This document shows, piece by piece, positions 8,231 through 18,329 of a stretch of DNA of 64,000 nt (the stretch's first letter is position 1; each line of letters starts with the position of its first letter). Position numbers and translations under genes: made by a program. Location of the stretch: the NCBI RefSeq assembly GCF_040024445.1, contig NZ_CP157276.1, positions 4,898,001 to 4,962,000 of the forward strand, in the 5' to 3' direction. A model generated the notes under the pieces. It was not told the DNA's origin. It saw nothing but the letters and a program-made list of their open reading frames with translations, and did not search any database. Origin of the DNA: Prescottella soli. Lineage in GTDB: Bacteria > Actinomycetota > Actinomycetes > Mycobacteriales > Mycobacteriaceae.

Positions 8231-8325
8231 CCGTAGCCGGGACGGTCAGTGTCGCCGTCGTCGTGATCGCCGCTGCCCTGGTGATCTACCTGCTCATCGC
8301 GCTCCTGAACCCCGAGCGGTTCTAG
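8227..8325 (+). CDS. kdpF: KdpF small membrane subunit of the K+-transporting ATPase
   Basis: The product is 32 aa, from a GTG start overlapping the upstream micro-ORF. It has a single hydrophobic helix followed by the KdpF-typical ending LLNPERF (compare LL.PE(R/K)F in the family). KdpF is a lipid-like stabiliser of the KdpABC complex in the membrane. It lies 21 nt before kdpA. Confidence 0.9.
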   Translation: MTVAGTVSVAVVVIAAALVIYLLIALLNPERF

Positions 8326-8346
8326 TCCTCGAGAGGTCCCTCGCAC

Positions 8347-10047
8347 ATGAATCCCGCTCTCGCAGCGGGACTGCAGATAGCACTGGTCATTGCCGTGCTA
8401 GCGATTCTGTACGTCCCCGTCGGTGACTACATGGCCAAGGTCTACACCACCGACACCGATCTCCGATCCGGCGATTTGCGCATCGAATCCACGCTCTACC
8501 GGCTGTGCAGGGTCAACCCCCGCGCCGAACAGACCTGGTACGGATACGCCGGGAGCCTGCTCGGCTTCTCGGCCGCCAGCGTGCTGTTCCTCTACTTTCT
8601 GCAACGCGTCCAGGGAGTGCTGCCGCTCAGCGGCGGCCACGAAGGCGTGAGCCCCGCCGTCGCGTTCAACACCGCCGTGTCGTTCGTCACCAATACCAAC
8701 TGGCAGTCGTACGTCCCCGAGACGACGATGAGTAACTTCACGCAGGCCGCCGGCCTGGCGGTCCAGAACTTCGTATCCGCCGCGGTCGGCATGGCTGTCG
8801 CGGCCGCCCTGATCCGCGGATTCATCCGTGTCTCGCGGGGCGGCGAGATCGGCAACTTCTGGGTCGATCTCACCCGCGGTTGCCTGCGCATCCTGCTGCC
8901 GATCTCGTTCGTCATCGCGCTGATCCTGCTGAGCCAGGGCGTCATCCAGTCGTTCCACACCGGCTTCGCCTCGACCGGACTCGACGGCAACAGCGTCAGC
9001 AACGCGCTCGCGCCGGTCGCGTCGCAGGAGGCCATCAAGGAACTCGGCACCAACGGTGGCGGCATCCTCGCGGCCAACTCCGCCCATCCGTTCGAGAATC
9101 CGACGCCGCTCACCAACGTCGTCGAGATCCTCGCCATCCTGCTCATCCCCGTCAGCCTGACGCGCACGTTCGGCACGATGGTCGGCGACCGCCGGCAGGG
9201 CCTGACCCTGCTCGCCGTGATGTCGACGCTGTACTTCGGTCTGCTCGCGGTGACCCTGACCGCGGAATCCGGAGCGCGGGGCGTCGCTGCCACCGCGGCC
9301 GGATCGATGATGGAGGGCAAGGAGGTCCGATTCGGGATCCCCGGTTCGGCCCTGTTCGCCGTCACCACCACCGGCACCAGCACCGGTGCCGTCAACTCGG
9401 CCCACGACAGCATTTCCCCGCTCGGCGGTGGCGCGGTGCTGCTCAACATGCTGCTCGGCGAGATCGCACCGGGCGGCGTGGGAACCGGTCTGTACGGAAT
9501 CCTGGTGCTCGCGCTGATCGCGGTGTTCGTCGGCGGTCTGCTCGTCGGCCGCACGCCCGAGTACCTCGGCAAGAAGCTGGGACAGCGCGAGATCACGCTC
9601 GCCGCACTGTCGGTGCTCGTGATGCCGGCGCTCGTGCTGATCGGCACCGGCATCACGGTGATCCTCGGGTCCACCGTCGGATACCTCGGCAACAGCGGCG
9701 ATCCCGGCACCCCGCAGTCCATCCACGGCTTCTCCGAGGTGCTCTACGCGTTCACCTCGGCGTCGAACAACAACGGCAGCGCGTTCGGCGGCATCACCGT
9801 GACCAGCGACTGGTTCCAGTCGGCGCTCGGTGTGTGCATGGCGCTGGGACGATTCCTGCCGATCCTGTTCGTGCTCGCGCTCGCCGGATCGCTGTCCGCG
9901 CAGCGCCGGACCCCGGCCGGTGCGGGCACCCTGCCCACCTCCGGCGCGATGTTCACCGGCCTGCTCACCGGCACCGTGGTGCTGGTCGCGGCCCTCACCT
10001 TCTTCCCGGCCCTGGCACTCGGGCCCATCTCGGAGGCCCTGCAATGA
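8347..10047 (+). CDS. kdpA: Potassium-transporting ATPase subunit A (KdpA)
   Basis: This is the K+-selective channel-like subunit of the high-affinity Kdp ATPase, 566 aa, the normal length. Selectivity-filter-like segments of the four pseudo-repeats are visible: [44 protein letters not shown] and [13 protein letters not shown]. About ten membrane helices are present. Its stop overlaps the kdpB start (ATGA), so A and B are translationally coupled. Together with KdpB, KdpC and KdpF it scavenges K+ at micromolar concentrations. Confidence 0.98.
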   Translation: MNPALAAGLQIALVIAVLAILYVPVGDYMAKVYTTDTDLRSGDLRIESTLYRLCRVNPRAEQTWYGYAGSLLGFSAASVLFLYFLQRVQGVLPLSGGHEGVSPAVAFNTAVSFVTNTNWQSYVPETTMSNFTQAAGLAVQNFVSAAVGMAVAAALIRGFIRVSRGGEIGNFWVDLTRGCLRILLPISFVIALILLSQGVIQSFHTGFASTGLDGNSVSNALAPVASQEAIKELGTNGGGILAANSAHPFENPTPLTNVVEILAILLIPVSLTRTFGTMVGDRRQGLTLLAVMSTLYFGLLAVTLTAESGARGVAATAAGSMMEGKEVRFGIPGSALFAVTTTGTSTGAVNSAHDSISPLGGGAVLLNMLLGEIAPGGVGTGLYGILVLALIAVFVGGLLVGRTPEYLGKKLGQREITLAALSVLVMPALVLIGTGITVILGSTVGYLGNSGDPGTPQSIHGFSEVLYAFTSASNNNGSAFGGITVTSDWFQSALGVCMALGRFLPILFVLALAGSLSAQRRTPAGAGTLPTSGAMFTGLLTGTVVLVAALTFFPALALGPISEALQ

Positions 10048-12170
10048 GTCTGCGGACGGAATCAACAGTGAACCCGACCGACACCCTTCCGGATCTACCC
10101 GTCGAGGAGTCCGCGCACGGTCACTCGCACGTGCAGGCGGGCATCTTCAGCCCGCGACAGCTGATCACGTCGTTGCCGGGTGCCGTGCGCAAGCTCGACC
10201 CGCGCCATCAGGCGCGCAACCCGGTGATGTTCGTCGTGCTGGTCGGCTCGATCGTCACGACCGTCATGGCCGTCGCGCAGCCCACGGTGTTCTCGTGGCT
10301 GATCGCCGCGTGGCTCTGGTTCACCGTGCTCTTCGCGAACCTCGCCGAGTCGGTCGCCGAGGGACGCGGCAAGGCACAGGCCGCGAGCCTGCGGAAAGTG
10401 AAGCAGGACACCGTCGCCCGCCGCCTGACCGCGTCCGGCGCGATCGAGGAGGTGTCGGCCACCCAGCTCGCGATCGGCAACACCGTGGTGGTCGAGGCAG
10501 GAGAGGTGATCCCCGGTGACGGCGACGTCATCGAAGGCATCGCGACCGTCGACGAGTCGGCGATCACCGGCGAATCCGCCCCCGTCGTACGCGAATCCGG
10601 CGGCGACCGCTGTGCGGTGACCGGTGGCACGACCGTGCTGTCGGACCGGATCGTCGTGCAGATCACGTGCGCTCCGGGGCAGTCGTTCGTCGACCGGATG
10701 ATCGCACTCGTCGAGGGGGCGTCGCGCAAGAAGACGCCCAACGAGATCGCGCTCAACATCCTGCTCGCGTCGCTCACGATCATCTTCCTGCTTGCCGTCG
10801 TGGCGATCGGCCCCATGGGGCAGTACGCGGGTCAGGAGCAGGATCCGATCAAGCTCATCGCGCTGCTGGTGTGCCTGATCCCCACCACGATCGGTGCGCT
10901 GTTGTCCGCCATCGGTATTGCGGGCATGGACCGGTTGGTGCAGCGCAACGTCCTGGCGATGTCGGGCCGCGCGGTCGAGGCGGCCGGCGACATCGACACG
11001 CTGCTGATGGACAAGACCGGCACCATCACCTTCGGCAACCGTCGCGCGACGGCGTTGTACCCGGCCCCGGGCCATTCGGAGGATGAACTGGCCGCCGCCG
11101 CACGGCTGTCCAGCCTCGCCGACGGGACCCCCGAGGGACGCAGCATCGTCGAGTTGTGCGCCGAACGATTCGGGCTCTCCTCCGATCCCAGCGACCACGA
11201 GCGGGACGCCGAGTTCGTGCCGTTCACGGCGCAGACACGCATGAGCGGACTCGACATCGCGACGTCGACCGGCCCGCAGCAGATCCGCAAGGGCGCCGGA
11301 GACGCCGTGCTCGCGTGGGTGTCCGGATACGGTGCTGCCGTGGATCCCGCCGTGTCGGATTCCGTCGAGAAGGTCGCGTTGGCGGGCGGCACCCCTCTCG
11401 TCGTGGCGGTCGCCGAGCGCGGCACGGCGACGGTGCTGGGCGTGATCGCCCTGACGGACGTCGTCAAGCCCGGGATCGCCGAGCGCTTCGCGGAACTGCG
11501 GGCAATGGGTATCCGGACGATCATGGTGACCGGCGACAACCCGCTGACCGCACGGGCCATCGCGGAGGAGGCCGGCGTCGACGACTTCATGGCCGAGGCC
11601 ACGCCCGAGGACAAGCTCGAGCGGATCCGCGCCGAGCAGGAGGGCGGACGTCTGGTCGCGATGACCGGTGACGGCACCAACGACGCCCCTGCCCTGGCGC
11701 AGGCCGACGTCGGCGTCGCGATGAACACCGGAACGTCGGCGGCCAAGGAAGCCGGCAACATGGTGGACCTCGATTCGGATCCCACCAAGCTCATCGAGGT
11801 CGTCGAGATCGGAAAGCAGCTGCTCATCACGCGCGGCGCCCTCACGACGTTCTCGCTCGCCAACGACCTCGCGAAGTACTTCGCGATCCTGCCGGCGTTG
11901 TTCAGCGCGATCTACCCGCAGCTCGGGGTGCTGAACATCATGCATCTGGCGACGCCGCAGTCCGCGATCCTGTCCGCGGTGATCTTCAACGCGCTGGTCA
12001 TCGTCGGGCTGATCCCGTTGGCGCTCAGGGGAGTTCGCTACCGGCCCGCCGCGGCATCGAAGCTGCTGGGCCGGAACCTGTTGATCTACGGTGTGGGTGG
12101 TGTCGTCACCCCCTTCATCGGCATCTGGCTGATCGACCTCGTCGTCCGCCTCATTCCTGGAATCGGGTGA
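10044..12170 (+). CDS. kdpB: Potassium-transporting P-type ATPase subunit B (KdpB)
   Basis: This is the catalytic P-type ATPase of the Kdp complex, 708 aa from the ATG that overlaps the kdpA stop. The open frame extends upstream through kdpA, but that part is not coding. Motifs are actuator TGES ([10 protein letters not shown]), phosphorylation motif DKTGT with Asp323, nucleotide-binding KGA(GD) region, and hinge [10 protein letters not shown] near residue 541. It energises K+ uptake through KdpA. The N-terminal segment before [10 protein letters not shown] has a His-rich run ([10 protein letters not shown]). Confidence 0.98.
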   Translation: MSLRTESTVNPTDTLPDLPVEESAHGHSHVQAGIFSPRQLITSLPGAVRKLDPRHQARNPVMFVVLVGSIVTTVMAVAQPTVFSWLIAAWLWFTVLFANLAESVAEGRGKAQAASLRKVKQDTVARRLTASGAIEEVSATQLAIGNTVVVEAGEVIPGDGDVIEGIATVDESAITGESAPVVRESGGDRCAVTGGTTVLSDRIVVQITCAPGQSFVDRMIALVEGASRKKTPNEIALNILLASLTIIFLLAVVAIGPMGQYAGQEQDPIKLIALLVCLIPTTIGALLSAIGIAGMDRLVQRNVLAMSGRAVEAAGDIDTLLMDKTGTITFGNRRATALYPAPGHSEDELAAAARLSSLADGTPEGRSIVELCAERFGLSSDPSDHERDAEFVPFTAQTRMSGLDIATSTGPQQIRKGAGDAVLAWVSGYGAAVDPAVSDSVEKVALAGGTPLVVAVAERGTATVLGVIALTDVVKPGIAERFAELRAMGIRTIMVTGDNPLTARAIAEEAGVDDFMAEATPEDKLERIRAEQEGGRLVAMTGDGTNDAPALAQADVGVAMNTGTSAAKEAGNMVDLDSDPTKLIEVVEIGKQLLITRGALTTFSLANDLAKYFAILPALFSAIYPQLGVLNIMHLATPQSAILSAVIFNALVIVGLIPLALRGVRYRPAAASKLLGRNLLIYGVGGVVTPFIGIWLIDLVVRLIPGIG

Positions 12171-12171
12171 A

Positions 12172-12828
12172 ATGTCAATGAGATTCGGAATCGGACTTCT
12201 CAAGCAGGTGTGGGCCGGGCTGCTCGTGCTGCTCGCGCTCACCGCGATCCTCGGTGTGCTGTACCCGGCCGCCGTGTGGGGTGTCGGGCGCATCAGCTCC
12301 GGCTCGGCGGAGGGCTCGCCGGTGACCGACGCCGCGGGCTGCGTGGTGGGTAGCCGCTGGATCGGGGTCGACTCCCAGGTGCAGGAGGGCAAGCCGGATC
12401 CGTTCTTCCACAACCGGGTCGTCGGCTCGGTCGCGGACGGCGATCCCTTCGCCACCGGCGACCCGGCCGCGGCGCTGCCGTCCAACCAGGGCCCCAGCAG
12501 CGAGGTGCTCGCCGGATTCGTCGAGGCACGTCGGGCCGCGATCGCCGAGCGGGAGGGTGTCGCTCCGCAGGACGTTCCGGTCGACGCCGTCACGGGCTCC
12601 GGATCCGGGGTCGATCCGCACATCTCGCCCGCGTACGCGGCCCTGCAGGTGCGGCGGGTCGCGGCCGCCAACGGAGTGAGCGAGGACCGTGTCCGCGAGC
12701 TGGTCTCCGAGCACACCGAGGGCCGTCAACTCGGATTCCTCGGGGCCGAGCGGGTGAACGTGCTCGAACTCAATCTCGCACTGGGCCTGACCGCGCCTGG
12801 GTGCGGCGCGGCGCAGTCGGGTGAATGA
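12172..12828 (+). CDS. kdpC: Potassium-transporting ATPase subunit C (KdpC)
   Basis: This is KdpC, 218 aa, anchored by one N-terminal membrane helix (LLVLLALTAILGVLYPAAVW). Conserved family blocks are visible: GSRWIGVDSQ, FHNRVVG, LPSNQGPSS, DPHISPAYAALQVRRVA. It stabilises the KdpAB complex and affects ATP affinity. It begins 1 nt after kdpB. Its 3' end overlaps or abuts the GTG starts available to kdpD. Confidence 0.97.
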   Translation: MSMRFGIGLLKQVWAGLLVLLALTAILGVLYPAAVWGVGRISSGSAEGSPVTDAAGCVVGSRWIGVDSQVQEGKPDPFFHNRVVGSVADGDPFATGDPAAALPSNQGPSSEVLAGFVEARRAAIAEREGVAPQDVPVDAVTGSGSGVDPHISPAYAALQVRRVAAANGVSEDRVRELVSEHTEGRQLGFLGAERVNVLELNLALGLTAPGCGAAQSGE

Positions 12829-12835
12829 TGGCGGT

Positions 12836-15344
12836 GTGACGATTCCGGAGGATCAGCGAGCGCGACGCCGCGGTGAGCTGCGGATCTATCTCGGTGCGGC
12901 GCCGGGCGTCGGCAAGACCTACGCGATGCTCGGAGAGGCGCACCGCGCAGCAGCTCGAAGGGCTCGAGGTCATCCCGCCCAAGTACATCGAGTACCGGGG
13001 GACCGCGATGCCGGAGCTCGACGTCGCGGCCGTGCTGGCCCGGCGTCCGGCCGTCGTCCTCGTCGACGAACTGGCGCACACCAACACCCCGGGCAGCCGC
13101 AACGAGAAGCGCTGGCAGGACGTCTACGAGCTGCTCGACGCCGGCATCGACGTCCTGTCGACGCTCAACGTCCAGCACCTCGAGAGCCTCAACGACGTGG
13201 TGCAGCAGATCACCGGCATCGCGCAGCAGGAGACCGTGCCGGACGAGGTGGTGCGCGCCGCCACCCAGGTCGAACTCGTCGACATCACACCGGAAGCGTT
13301 GCGGCGCAGGCTCTCCCACGGCAACGTGTACTCCGCCGACAAGGTGGACGCGGCGCTCGGCAACTACTTCCGTCGTGGAAACCTCACGGCGCTACGCGAA
13401 CTCGCGCTGCTGTGGGTGGCCGATCAGGTGGACGCCGCGCTCGCGAAGTACCGGGCCGAGAACAAGATCACCGACATGTGGGAGGCCCGCGAGCGGGTCG
13501 TCGTGGCCGTCACCGGCGGCCCCGAGTCGGAGACACTCGTCCGGCGAGCCAGCCGCATTGCCAGCAAGGCCAGCGCCGAGCTGATGGTGGTGCACGTCGT
13601 GCGCGGCGATGGGCTCGAGGGCGTGTCCGCCGGCGACATGGGCAAGGTGCGCAAGATCGCCGCCAGCATCGGCGCGAGCCTGCACAGCGTCGTCGGCGAC
13701 GACGTCCCCACGACGCTGCTCGAGTTCGCCCGCGAGGTCAACGCGACCCAGCTGGTGATCGGCACGTCCCGACGGTCTCGGTGGGCGCGGATCCTCGACG
13801 AGGGCATCGGGGCCGCGATCGTCCAGCAGTCCGGGAAGATCGACGTCCACATGGTCACCCACGACGAGGCCGCGACCCGGCACCGGATCTCGATCCTGGG
13901 CCGTGGGGAGCGCCGGGTGGTCTCGTGGCTCGCGGCGGTCGTCGTGCCGTCGCTGGCAGCCGTGCTGATGGGCGTGCTCGACCGGTTCTCCGGCGTAGGC
14001 GGCCAGAACGCGCTGTTCTTCGTCGTCGTGCTCGCTGTCGCGCTGCTCGGCGGCGTCGGACCGGCGATCCTCTCCGCGCTCATCTCCGGTTTACTGCTCA
14101 ACTACTTCTTCACCGCGCCGCTCTACAGCTTCACCATCGCGCAGCCCGACAACTTCATCACCACCATGGTGCTGTTGGTGGTCGCGGTGGCGGTCGCCGT
14201 GCTCGTCGACGCCGCCGCCAAACGTGCGCGCGAGGCCCGGCGGGCGTCGCAGGAGGCCGAGCTGCTGGCACTGTTCGCCGGGTCCGTGCTGCGCGGGGCC
14301 GACCTGCCGGCGCTGCTCGAGAAGGTGCGGGAGACGTACGCGCAGACGGGCGTCAGCGTCATCCGTCGCGGCGAGGGGGTGATCAGCTCCGCGGGCGCCT
14401 CGCCGCCGCGCACCGTCGACGACGCCGGGACGGTGTGCGAGGTGGGCGACGGCGAGTACACGCTGCTGCTCGCGGGCAGCGAACTCGGCGCCAGGGACCG
14501 GAAGGTGCTCAACGCGGTCGCGAACCAGGCGGTCGGACTGATCCGGCAGCGGCAGCTGGCGGAGGAGGCCAGCCAGGCGTCGGCGCTGGCGGAGGCGGAC
14601 CGGTTGCGGCGGTCGCTGCTCTCGGCCGTCAGCCACGATCTGCGCACGCCGCTGGCCGCGGTCAAGGCAGCCGTGTCGAGCCTGCGCAGCGACGACATCG
14701 AGTTCTCGCCCGAGGACACCGCCGAACTCCTGGCGACAGTCGAGGAGTCGACCGATCAGTTGACGGCGCTGGTCGGCAATCTCCTCGACTCGTCGCGGCT
14801 GGCAGCGGGCGTGGTCAAGCCGACGCTGCGGCGGGTGTACCTGGAGGAAGTGGTGCACCGGGCCCTCGTCGGCGCCGGTTTCGGCGGGCCCGGTTCGGCG
14901 CGGCGCGTGCGGGACCAGGTGAAGGTCGAGGTGGGCGCTGCCGCGGTGATGGCCGACGCCGGGCTGCTCGAGCGGGTCCTGGCGAACCTCGTCGACAACG
15001 CGCTGCGGTACGCGCCGGACGAGCCCGTCCGGATCGGTGCGGCGCGGGTGGGGGACCGGATGACGATCACCGTCGCCGACACGGGCCCCGGTCTGGCCCG
15101 CGGCACGCACGATCAGGTGTTCGATGCCTTCCAGCGGCTCGGCGACCGGGACAACACGATCGGCGTCGGTCTGGGATTGTCGGTGGTCAAGGGATTCGTG
15201 GAAGCGATGGGTGGAACCGTCAGTGCGACGGACACGCCGGGGGGCGGATTGACGATGGTCGTCGAGCTGGCCGCCAGCCCGGTCGGAACCGGAGCCGGAG
15301 ACACGCCGGCGGGGCCGGCCGAAGATACGGAAGGAGCCCGATGA
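12836..15344 (+). pseudogene. kdpD: kdpD sensor kinase, frameshifted in the N-terminal KdpD domain
   Basis: KdpD is the membrane histidine kinase that controls kdp. The 5' part (GTG 12836, or GTG 12821) reads ELRIYLGAAPGVGKTYAML-GEAHR with an intact Walker A. The continuation (QQLEGLEVIPPKYIEYRG onward) is in another frame. About 20 residues usually found between EAHR and LEGL, including the VETHGR segment, are missing. The junction contains cgcaccgc, consistent with a microhomology deletion of length 2 modulo 3 (about 60 nt). Downstream all looks intact: DELAHTNTPGS, a USP-like domain, four membrane helices, H-box SAVSHDLRTPLAAVK, N-box NLVDNALRYAP, G-boxes. Translation from ATG 13007 would give a kinase without Walker A. 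An assembly or sequencing error is possible. The stop overlaps kdpE (ATGA). Confidence 0.85.
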
Positions 15345-16021
15345 CCCGGGTGTTGGTGGTCGACGACGAGCCGCAGATCCTGCGTGCACTACGGATCAAC
15401 CTGAGTGTCCGCGGCTACGAGGTCACGACGGCGTCGACCGGCGCTGCGGCGCTGCGGGCGGCGGCCGAGAAGCACCCCGAGGTGGTGGTGCTCGACCTCG
15501 GCCTGCCCGACATGGACGGCATCGAGGTGCTCGCGGGGCTGCGGGGCTGGTGCACGGCTCCGGTGATCGTGCTGTCGGCGCGCACGGACTCGTCGGACAA
15601 GGTCGAGGCGCTCGACGCCGGCGCCGACGACTACGTCACCAAACCGTTCGGGATGGACGAGTTCCTCGCCCGGCTGCGGGCCGCGGTGCGGCGTGGGGCG
15701 GCCGCGGCGGAGACGAGCGAACCGGTGGTGACCACCGACTCGTTCACGGTCGATCTGGCGGCGAAGAAGGTCACCCGAGACGGGGCCGAAGTGCACTTGA
15801 CACCCACCGAGTGGGGGATGCTCGAGATGCTCGTGCGCAACAAGGGCAAGCTCGTCGGGCAGAAGGAACTGCTGCGCGAGGTCTGGGGTCCGGCGTATGC
15901 CACCGAGACGCACTACCTGCGGGTCTACCTCGCTCAGCTGCGCCGCAAGCTGGAGGTGGATCCGTCGAAGCCGCGGCATCTGCTGACCGAGACCGGCATG
16001 GGATATCGCTTCCAGGTTTAG
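15341..16021 (+). CDS. kdpE: KdpE response regulator (OmpR family)
   Basis: The product is 226 aa. The receiver domain has acidic pocket DDE (8-10), phosphorylation Asp52 (VLDLGLPDMDG) and Lys101 (VTKPFG). A winged-helix DNA-binding domain follows (HLTPTEWGMLEMLVRNKGKL, LRVYLAQLRRKLE, GMGYRFQV). The start ATG overlaps the kdpD stop. It activates kdp transcription in response to KdpD; if kdpD is truly broken, KdpE may depend on another phosphodonor or on a truncated kinase. Confidence 0.97.
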   Translation: MTRVLVVDDEPQILRALRINLSVRGYEVTTASTGAAALRAAAEKHPEVVVLDLGLPDMDGIEVLAGLRGWCTAPVIVLSARTDSSDKVEALDAGADDYVTKPFGMDEFLARLRAAVRRGAAAAETSEPVVTTDSFTVDLAAKKVTRDGAEVHLTPTEWGMLEMLVRNKGKLVGQKELLREVWGPAYATETHYLRVYLAQLRRKLEVDPSKPRHLLTETGMGYRFQV

Positions 16022-16050
16022 CAACTGACGGTCGGTTTCCGACTGGCGCG

Positions 16051-16066
16051 CGGGACGGCCGTCCCG
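16051..16066. repeat. Perfect 16-bp palindrome between kdpE and the AGCS gene
   Basis: CGGGACGGCCGTCCCG is fully self-complementary and sits 14 nt before the GTG start of the symporter gene. It could be an operator or a chance GC-rich palindrome. As an RNA it lacks the loop and T-run of a standard terminator. Confidence 0.4.
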
Positions 16067-16079
16067 CATAGTCCCTGGT

Positions 16080-17531
16080 GTGGACTCGCTCGTGGAACTG
16101 GTCACCGACGTCAATGACATCTACTGGTACGGCGTCATCGTGCTGCTCGTCGGCCTGGGCCTGTACTTCACGGTGCGCTCCCGGTTCGTGCAGGTGCGGC
16201 TGCTGCCGGACATGCTGCGATCGGTCATCGAGCCCGCCGAGGAGTTGCCGGACGGGACCAAGGGCATCTCGGCGTTCCGTGCGTTCTCGATCTCCGCGGC
16301 GTCGCGGGTGGGGACCGGCAACATCGCCGGTGTCGCCATCGCGATCAGCGTGGGCGGGCCGGGCGCGGTGTTCTGGATGTGGGTCATGGCGATCATCGGT
16401 GCGGCCAGCGCGTTCATCGAGTCCACGCTCGCCCAGGTCTACAAGATCCGCGACAAGGACGGCGGGTTCCGCGGCGGCCCGGCCTACTACATGCTGCACG
16501 GACTTCGCCGCCGCTGGATGGGCGTGATCTTCGCGGTCGTCATCACCGTGACCTACGGATTCGTGTTCAACGCGGTCCAGACCAACTCGATCGTCGATGC
16601 GGTGTCCACCTCCCTCGACACGGACAGCCGCGGCGTGGCGATCGCAGTGGGCGTGTTGGTCGCGGGTCTGACCGCGGCGGTGATCTTCGGCGGCATCCGC
16701 CGGATCTCGGCCGTCTCGCAGGTCGTGGTGCCGGTGGTCGCGGGTGCGTACCTGGCACTCGCGCTGCTGGTCGTGGTGCTCAACATCACCGAGGTGCCGG
16801 GCATGGTCAAGCTTATCGTCGAGAACGCCTTCGGTGTCCGGGAGGTGGTGAGCGGCGGATTCGCAGCGGCGTTCATGAACGGCATCCGGCGCGGCCTCTT
16901 CTCGAACGAGGCAGGCATGGGTTCGTCGCCCAATGCCGGTGCGACGGCAGCTGTTTCGCATCCCGTCAAACAGGGGCTGGTGCAGAGCCTGGGCGTCTAT
17001 TTCGACACCCTGCTGGTGTGCAGCGCGACGGCGTTCGTCATCCTGCTCTCGAATCCCGAGTACGGCACCAAGGCCGGGGCGTCGCTCACCCAGAACGCGC
17101 TCGGCGAGCAACTCGGCGGGTGGACCGTGCACTTCCTCACCTTCACGATCTTCTTCCTCGCGTTCACGTCGGTGATCGGCAACTACTACTACGGCGAGAC
17201 CAACATCGAATTCCTCACCGAGTCCAAGCGGGTGCGGACCGGCTTTCGAGCCCTGGTGGTGGTGTGCGTGTTCGCCGGCGCGATCGGGTCGGTGCCACTC
17301 GTGTGGGCGCTGGCCGACCTCGTGATGGGGGTGATGGCGACAGTGAACCTGTTGGCGCTGCTGCCGCTGTCCGGTGTCGCGTTCCTGCTGTTCCGGCACT
17401 ACAGCCGACAGCGCGCCGCGGGCCTGGATCCCACCTTCCACCGTGAGGAGCTGCCCGAGATCGAGGGCATTCAGGTGTGGGAGCGTGCCACCGACTCGGG
17501 CGCGGATGGCAGGATCTCCACCCATGGCTGA
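16080..17531 (+). CDS. Sodium:alanine/glycine symporter (AGCS family)
   Basis: This is an inner-membrane amino-acid carrier of the AlsT/DagA/GlnT family, 483 aa from GTG. Family hallmarks are RAFSISAASRVGTGNIAGVA, the AGCS signature GGPGAVFWMWVMAIIGAASA with FIESTLAQVYK, and GGPAYYML. A further family block is GLFSNEAGMGSSPNAGA. About ten to eleven hydrophobic segments are visible. It imports alanine, glycine or a related amino acid with Na+. It overlaps the next gene by 8 nt, so the pair is probably co-transcribed. It is 58 nt downstream of kdpE and may have its own promoter. Confidence 0.93.
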   Translation: MDSLVELVTDVNDIYWYGVIVLLVGLGLYFTVRSRFVQVRLLPDMLRSVIEPAEELPDGTKGISAFRAFSISAASRVGTGNIAGVAIAISVGGPGAVFWMWVMAIIGAASAFIESTLAQVYKIRDKDGGFRGGPAYYMLHGLRRRWMGVIFAVVITVTYGFVFNAVQTNSIVDAVSTSLDTDSRGVAIAVGVLVAGLTAAVIFGGIRRISAVSQVVVPVVAGAYLALALLVVVLNITEVPGMVKLIVENAFGVREVVSGGFAAAFMNGIRRGLFSNEAGMGSSPNAGATAAVSHPVKQGLVQSLGVYFDTLLVCSATAFVILLSNPEYGTKAGASLTQNALGEQLGGWTVHFLTFTIFFLAFTSVIGNYYYGETNIEFLTESKRVRTGFRALVVVCVFAGAIGSVPLVWALADLVMGVMATVNLLALLPLSGVAFLLFRHYSRQRAAGLDPTFHREELPEIEGIQVWERATDSGADGRISTHG

Positions 17532-17964
17532 ACAGACTCCGCAATCCGCTCCCGCGCCGACCGAGCTGTGGGTCGAACGCACCGGCACCCGCCTCTACAC
17601 CGGCCGTAGCTCTCGCGGTGCCGAGGTGCGTATCGGGTCGGAATCGGTGGAGGGCGTCTTCACCCCCGGCGAACTGCTCAAGATCGCCCTGGCCGCGTGC
17701 TCGGGCATGAGCTCGGACTTCCCGATCTCGCGCCGGCTCGGCGACGACTACGACGCCACCATCCGCGTCTCGGGAGCCGCAGACCGGGAGAACGAGGTGT
17801 ACCCGCACCTCGAGGAGACCCTCGAACTCGACCTCAGCGAACTCGACCCCGAGGCCCAGGACAGGCTGGTCACGCTCGTCGAGCGTTCGGTCGACAAGGT
17901 GTGCACCGTCGGCCGCACGCTCAAGGCGGGCACCAACGTCACGCTGAAGATCACGCGGGGCTAG
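17524..17964 (+). CDS. OsmC/Ohr-family peroxide-reducing protein
   Basis: The product is 146 aa, starting MAEQTPQSAPAP. Two conserved cysteines of the OsmC/Ohr family are visible: AACSGMSSDF (reactive Cys) and KVCTVGRTLKAG (partner Cys). The family reduces organic or lipid hydroperoxides in the cytoplasm. The fold pattern FTPGELLKIALAACSG is characteristic. The gene overlaps the preceding symporter by 8 nt, though no functional link is evident. Whether it is an OsmC or Ohr subtype is not clear from sequence reading. Confidence 0.9.
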   Translation: MAEQTPQSAPAPTELWVERTGTRLYTGRSSRGAEVRIGSESVEGVFTPGELLKIALAACSGMSSDFPISRRLGDDYDATIRVSGAADRENEVYPHLEETLELDLSELDPEAQDRLVTLVERSVDKVCTVGRTLKAGTNVTLKITRG

Positions 17965-18329
17965 ATCGTGTCGCGGGCGCCGTCGCCGGCGTAGCGGCGG
18001 CGCCCGGCGGAAGCGGACGATCCCTTCGACCGGTCTCACGCATCACGTGCGGCAGTCCCCAAGAAGCCCCGCGCCCGATTCGGGTGTTGGGGCTGTTTGG
18101 CTTTCGTTCAGGAGGAATGCCGGACTCCGGCTTCGGATCGGTGCCGCCAGGCGCTGGACGCGGCTGGTAAGGCAGGGGACGATGAGCTGTGCGATGCGGT
18201 TCGGCTGCGAACACGTTCGACGGCCGGATCATCCCGTATGAGAACGAAGCCAGCTGCGCGAGAGCTTGATTCGCCGAGCATCTGAAGCTCTCGGGTCCGG
18301 CGGCCGGCCGAGGGAGTGGGGCGAGGGCT
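17965..18329. other. 365-nt gene-free stretch with a GC-rich hairpin
   Basis: CGGGCGCCG (17974-17982) pairs with CGGCGCCCG (17998-18006), a 9-bp stem with 15-nt loop just after the OsmC stop; there is no T-run, so terminator function is uncertain. The rest (18007-18329) shows no open frame with coding character on either strand and presumably holds the promoter of the hydrolase gene. Confidence 0.45.

Noticed and set aside
18007-18329. Short open frames before the alpha/beta hydrolase gene
   Set aside because: They lack convincing ribosome-binding sites, have Arg/Ser-rich composition typical of non-coding GC-rich frames, and show no family resemblance.
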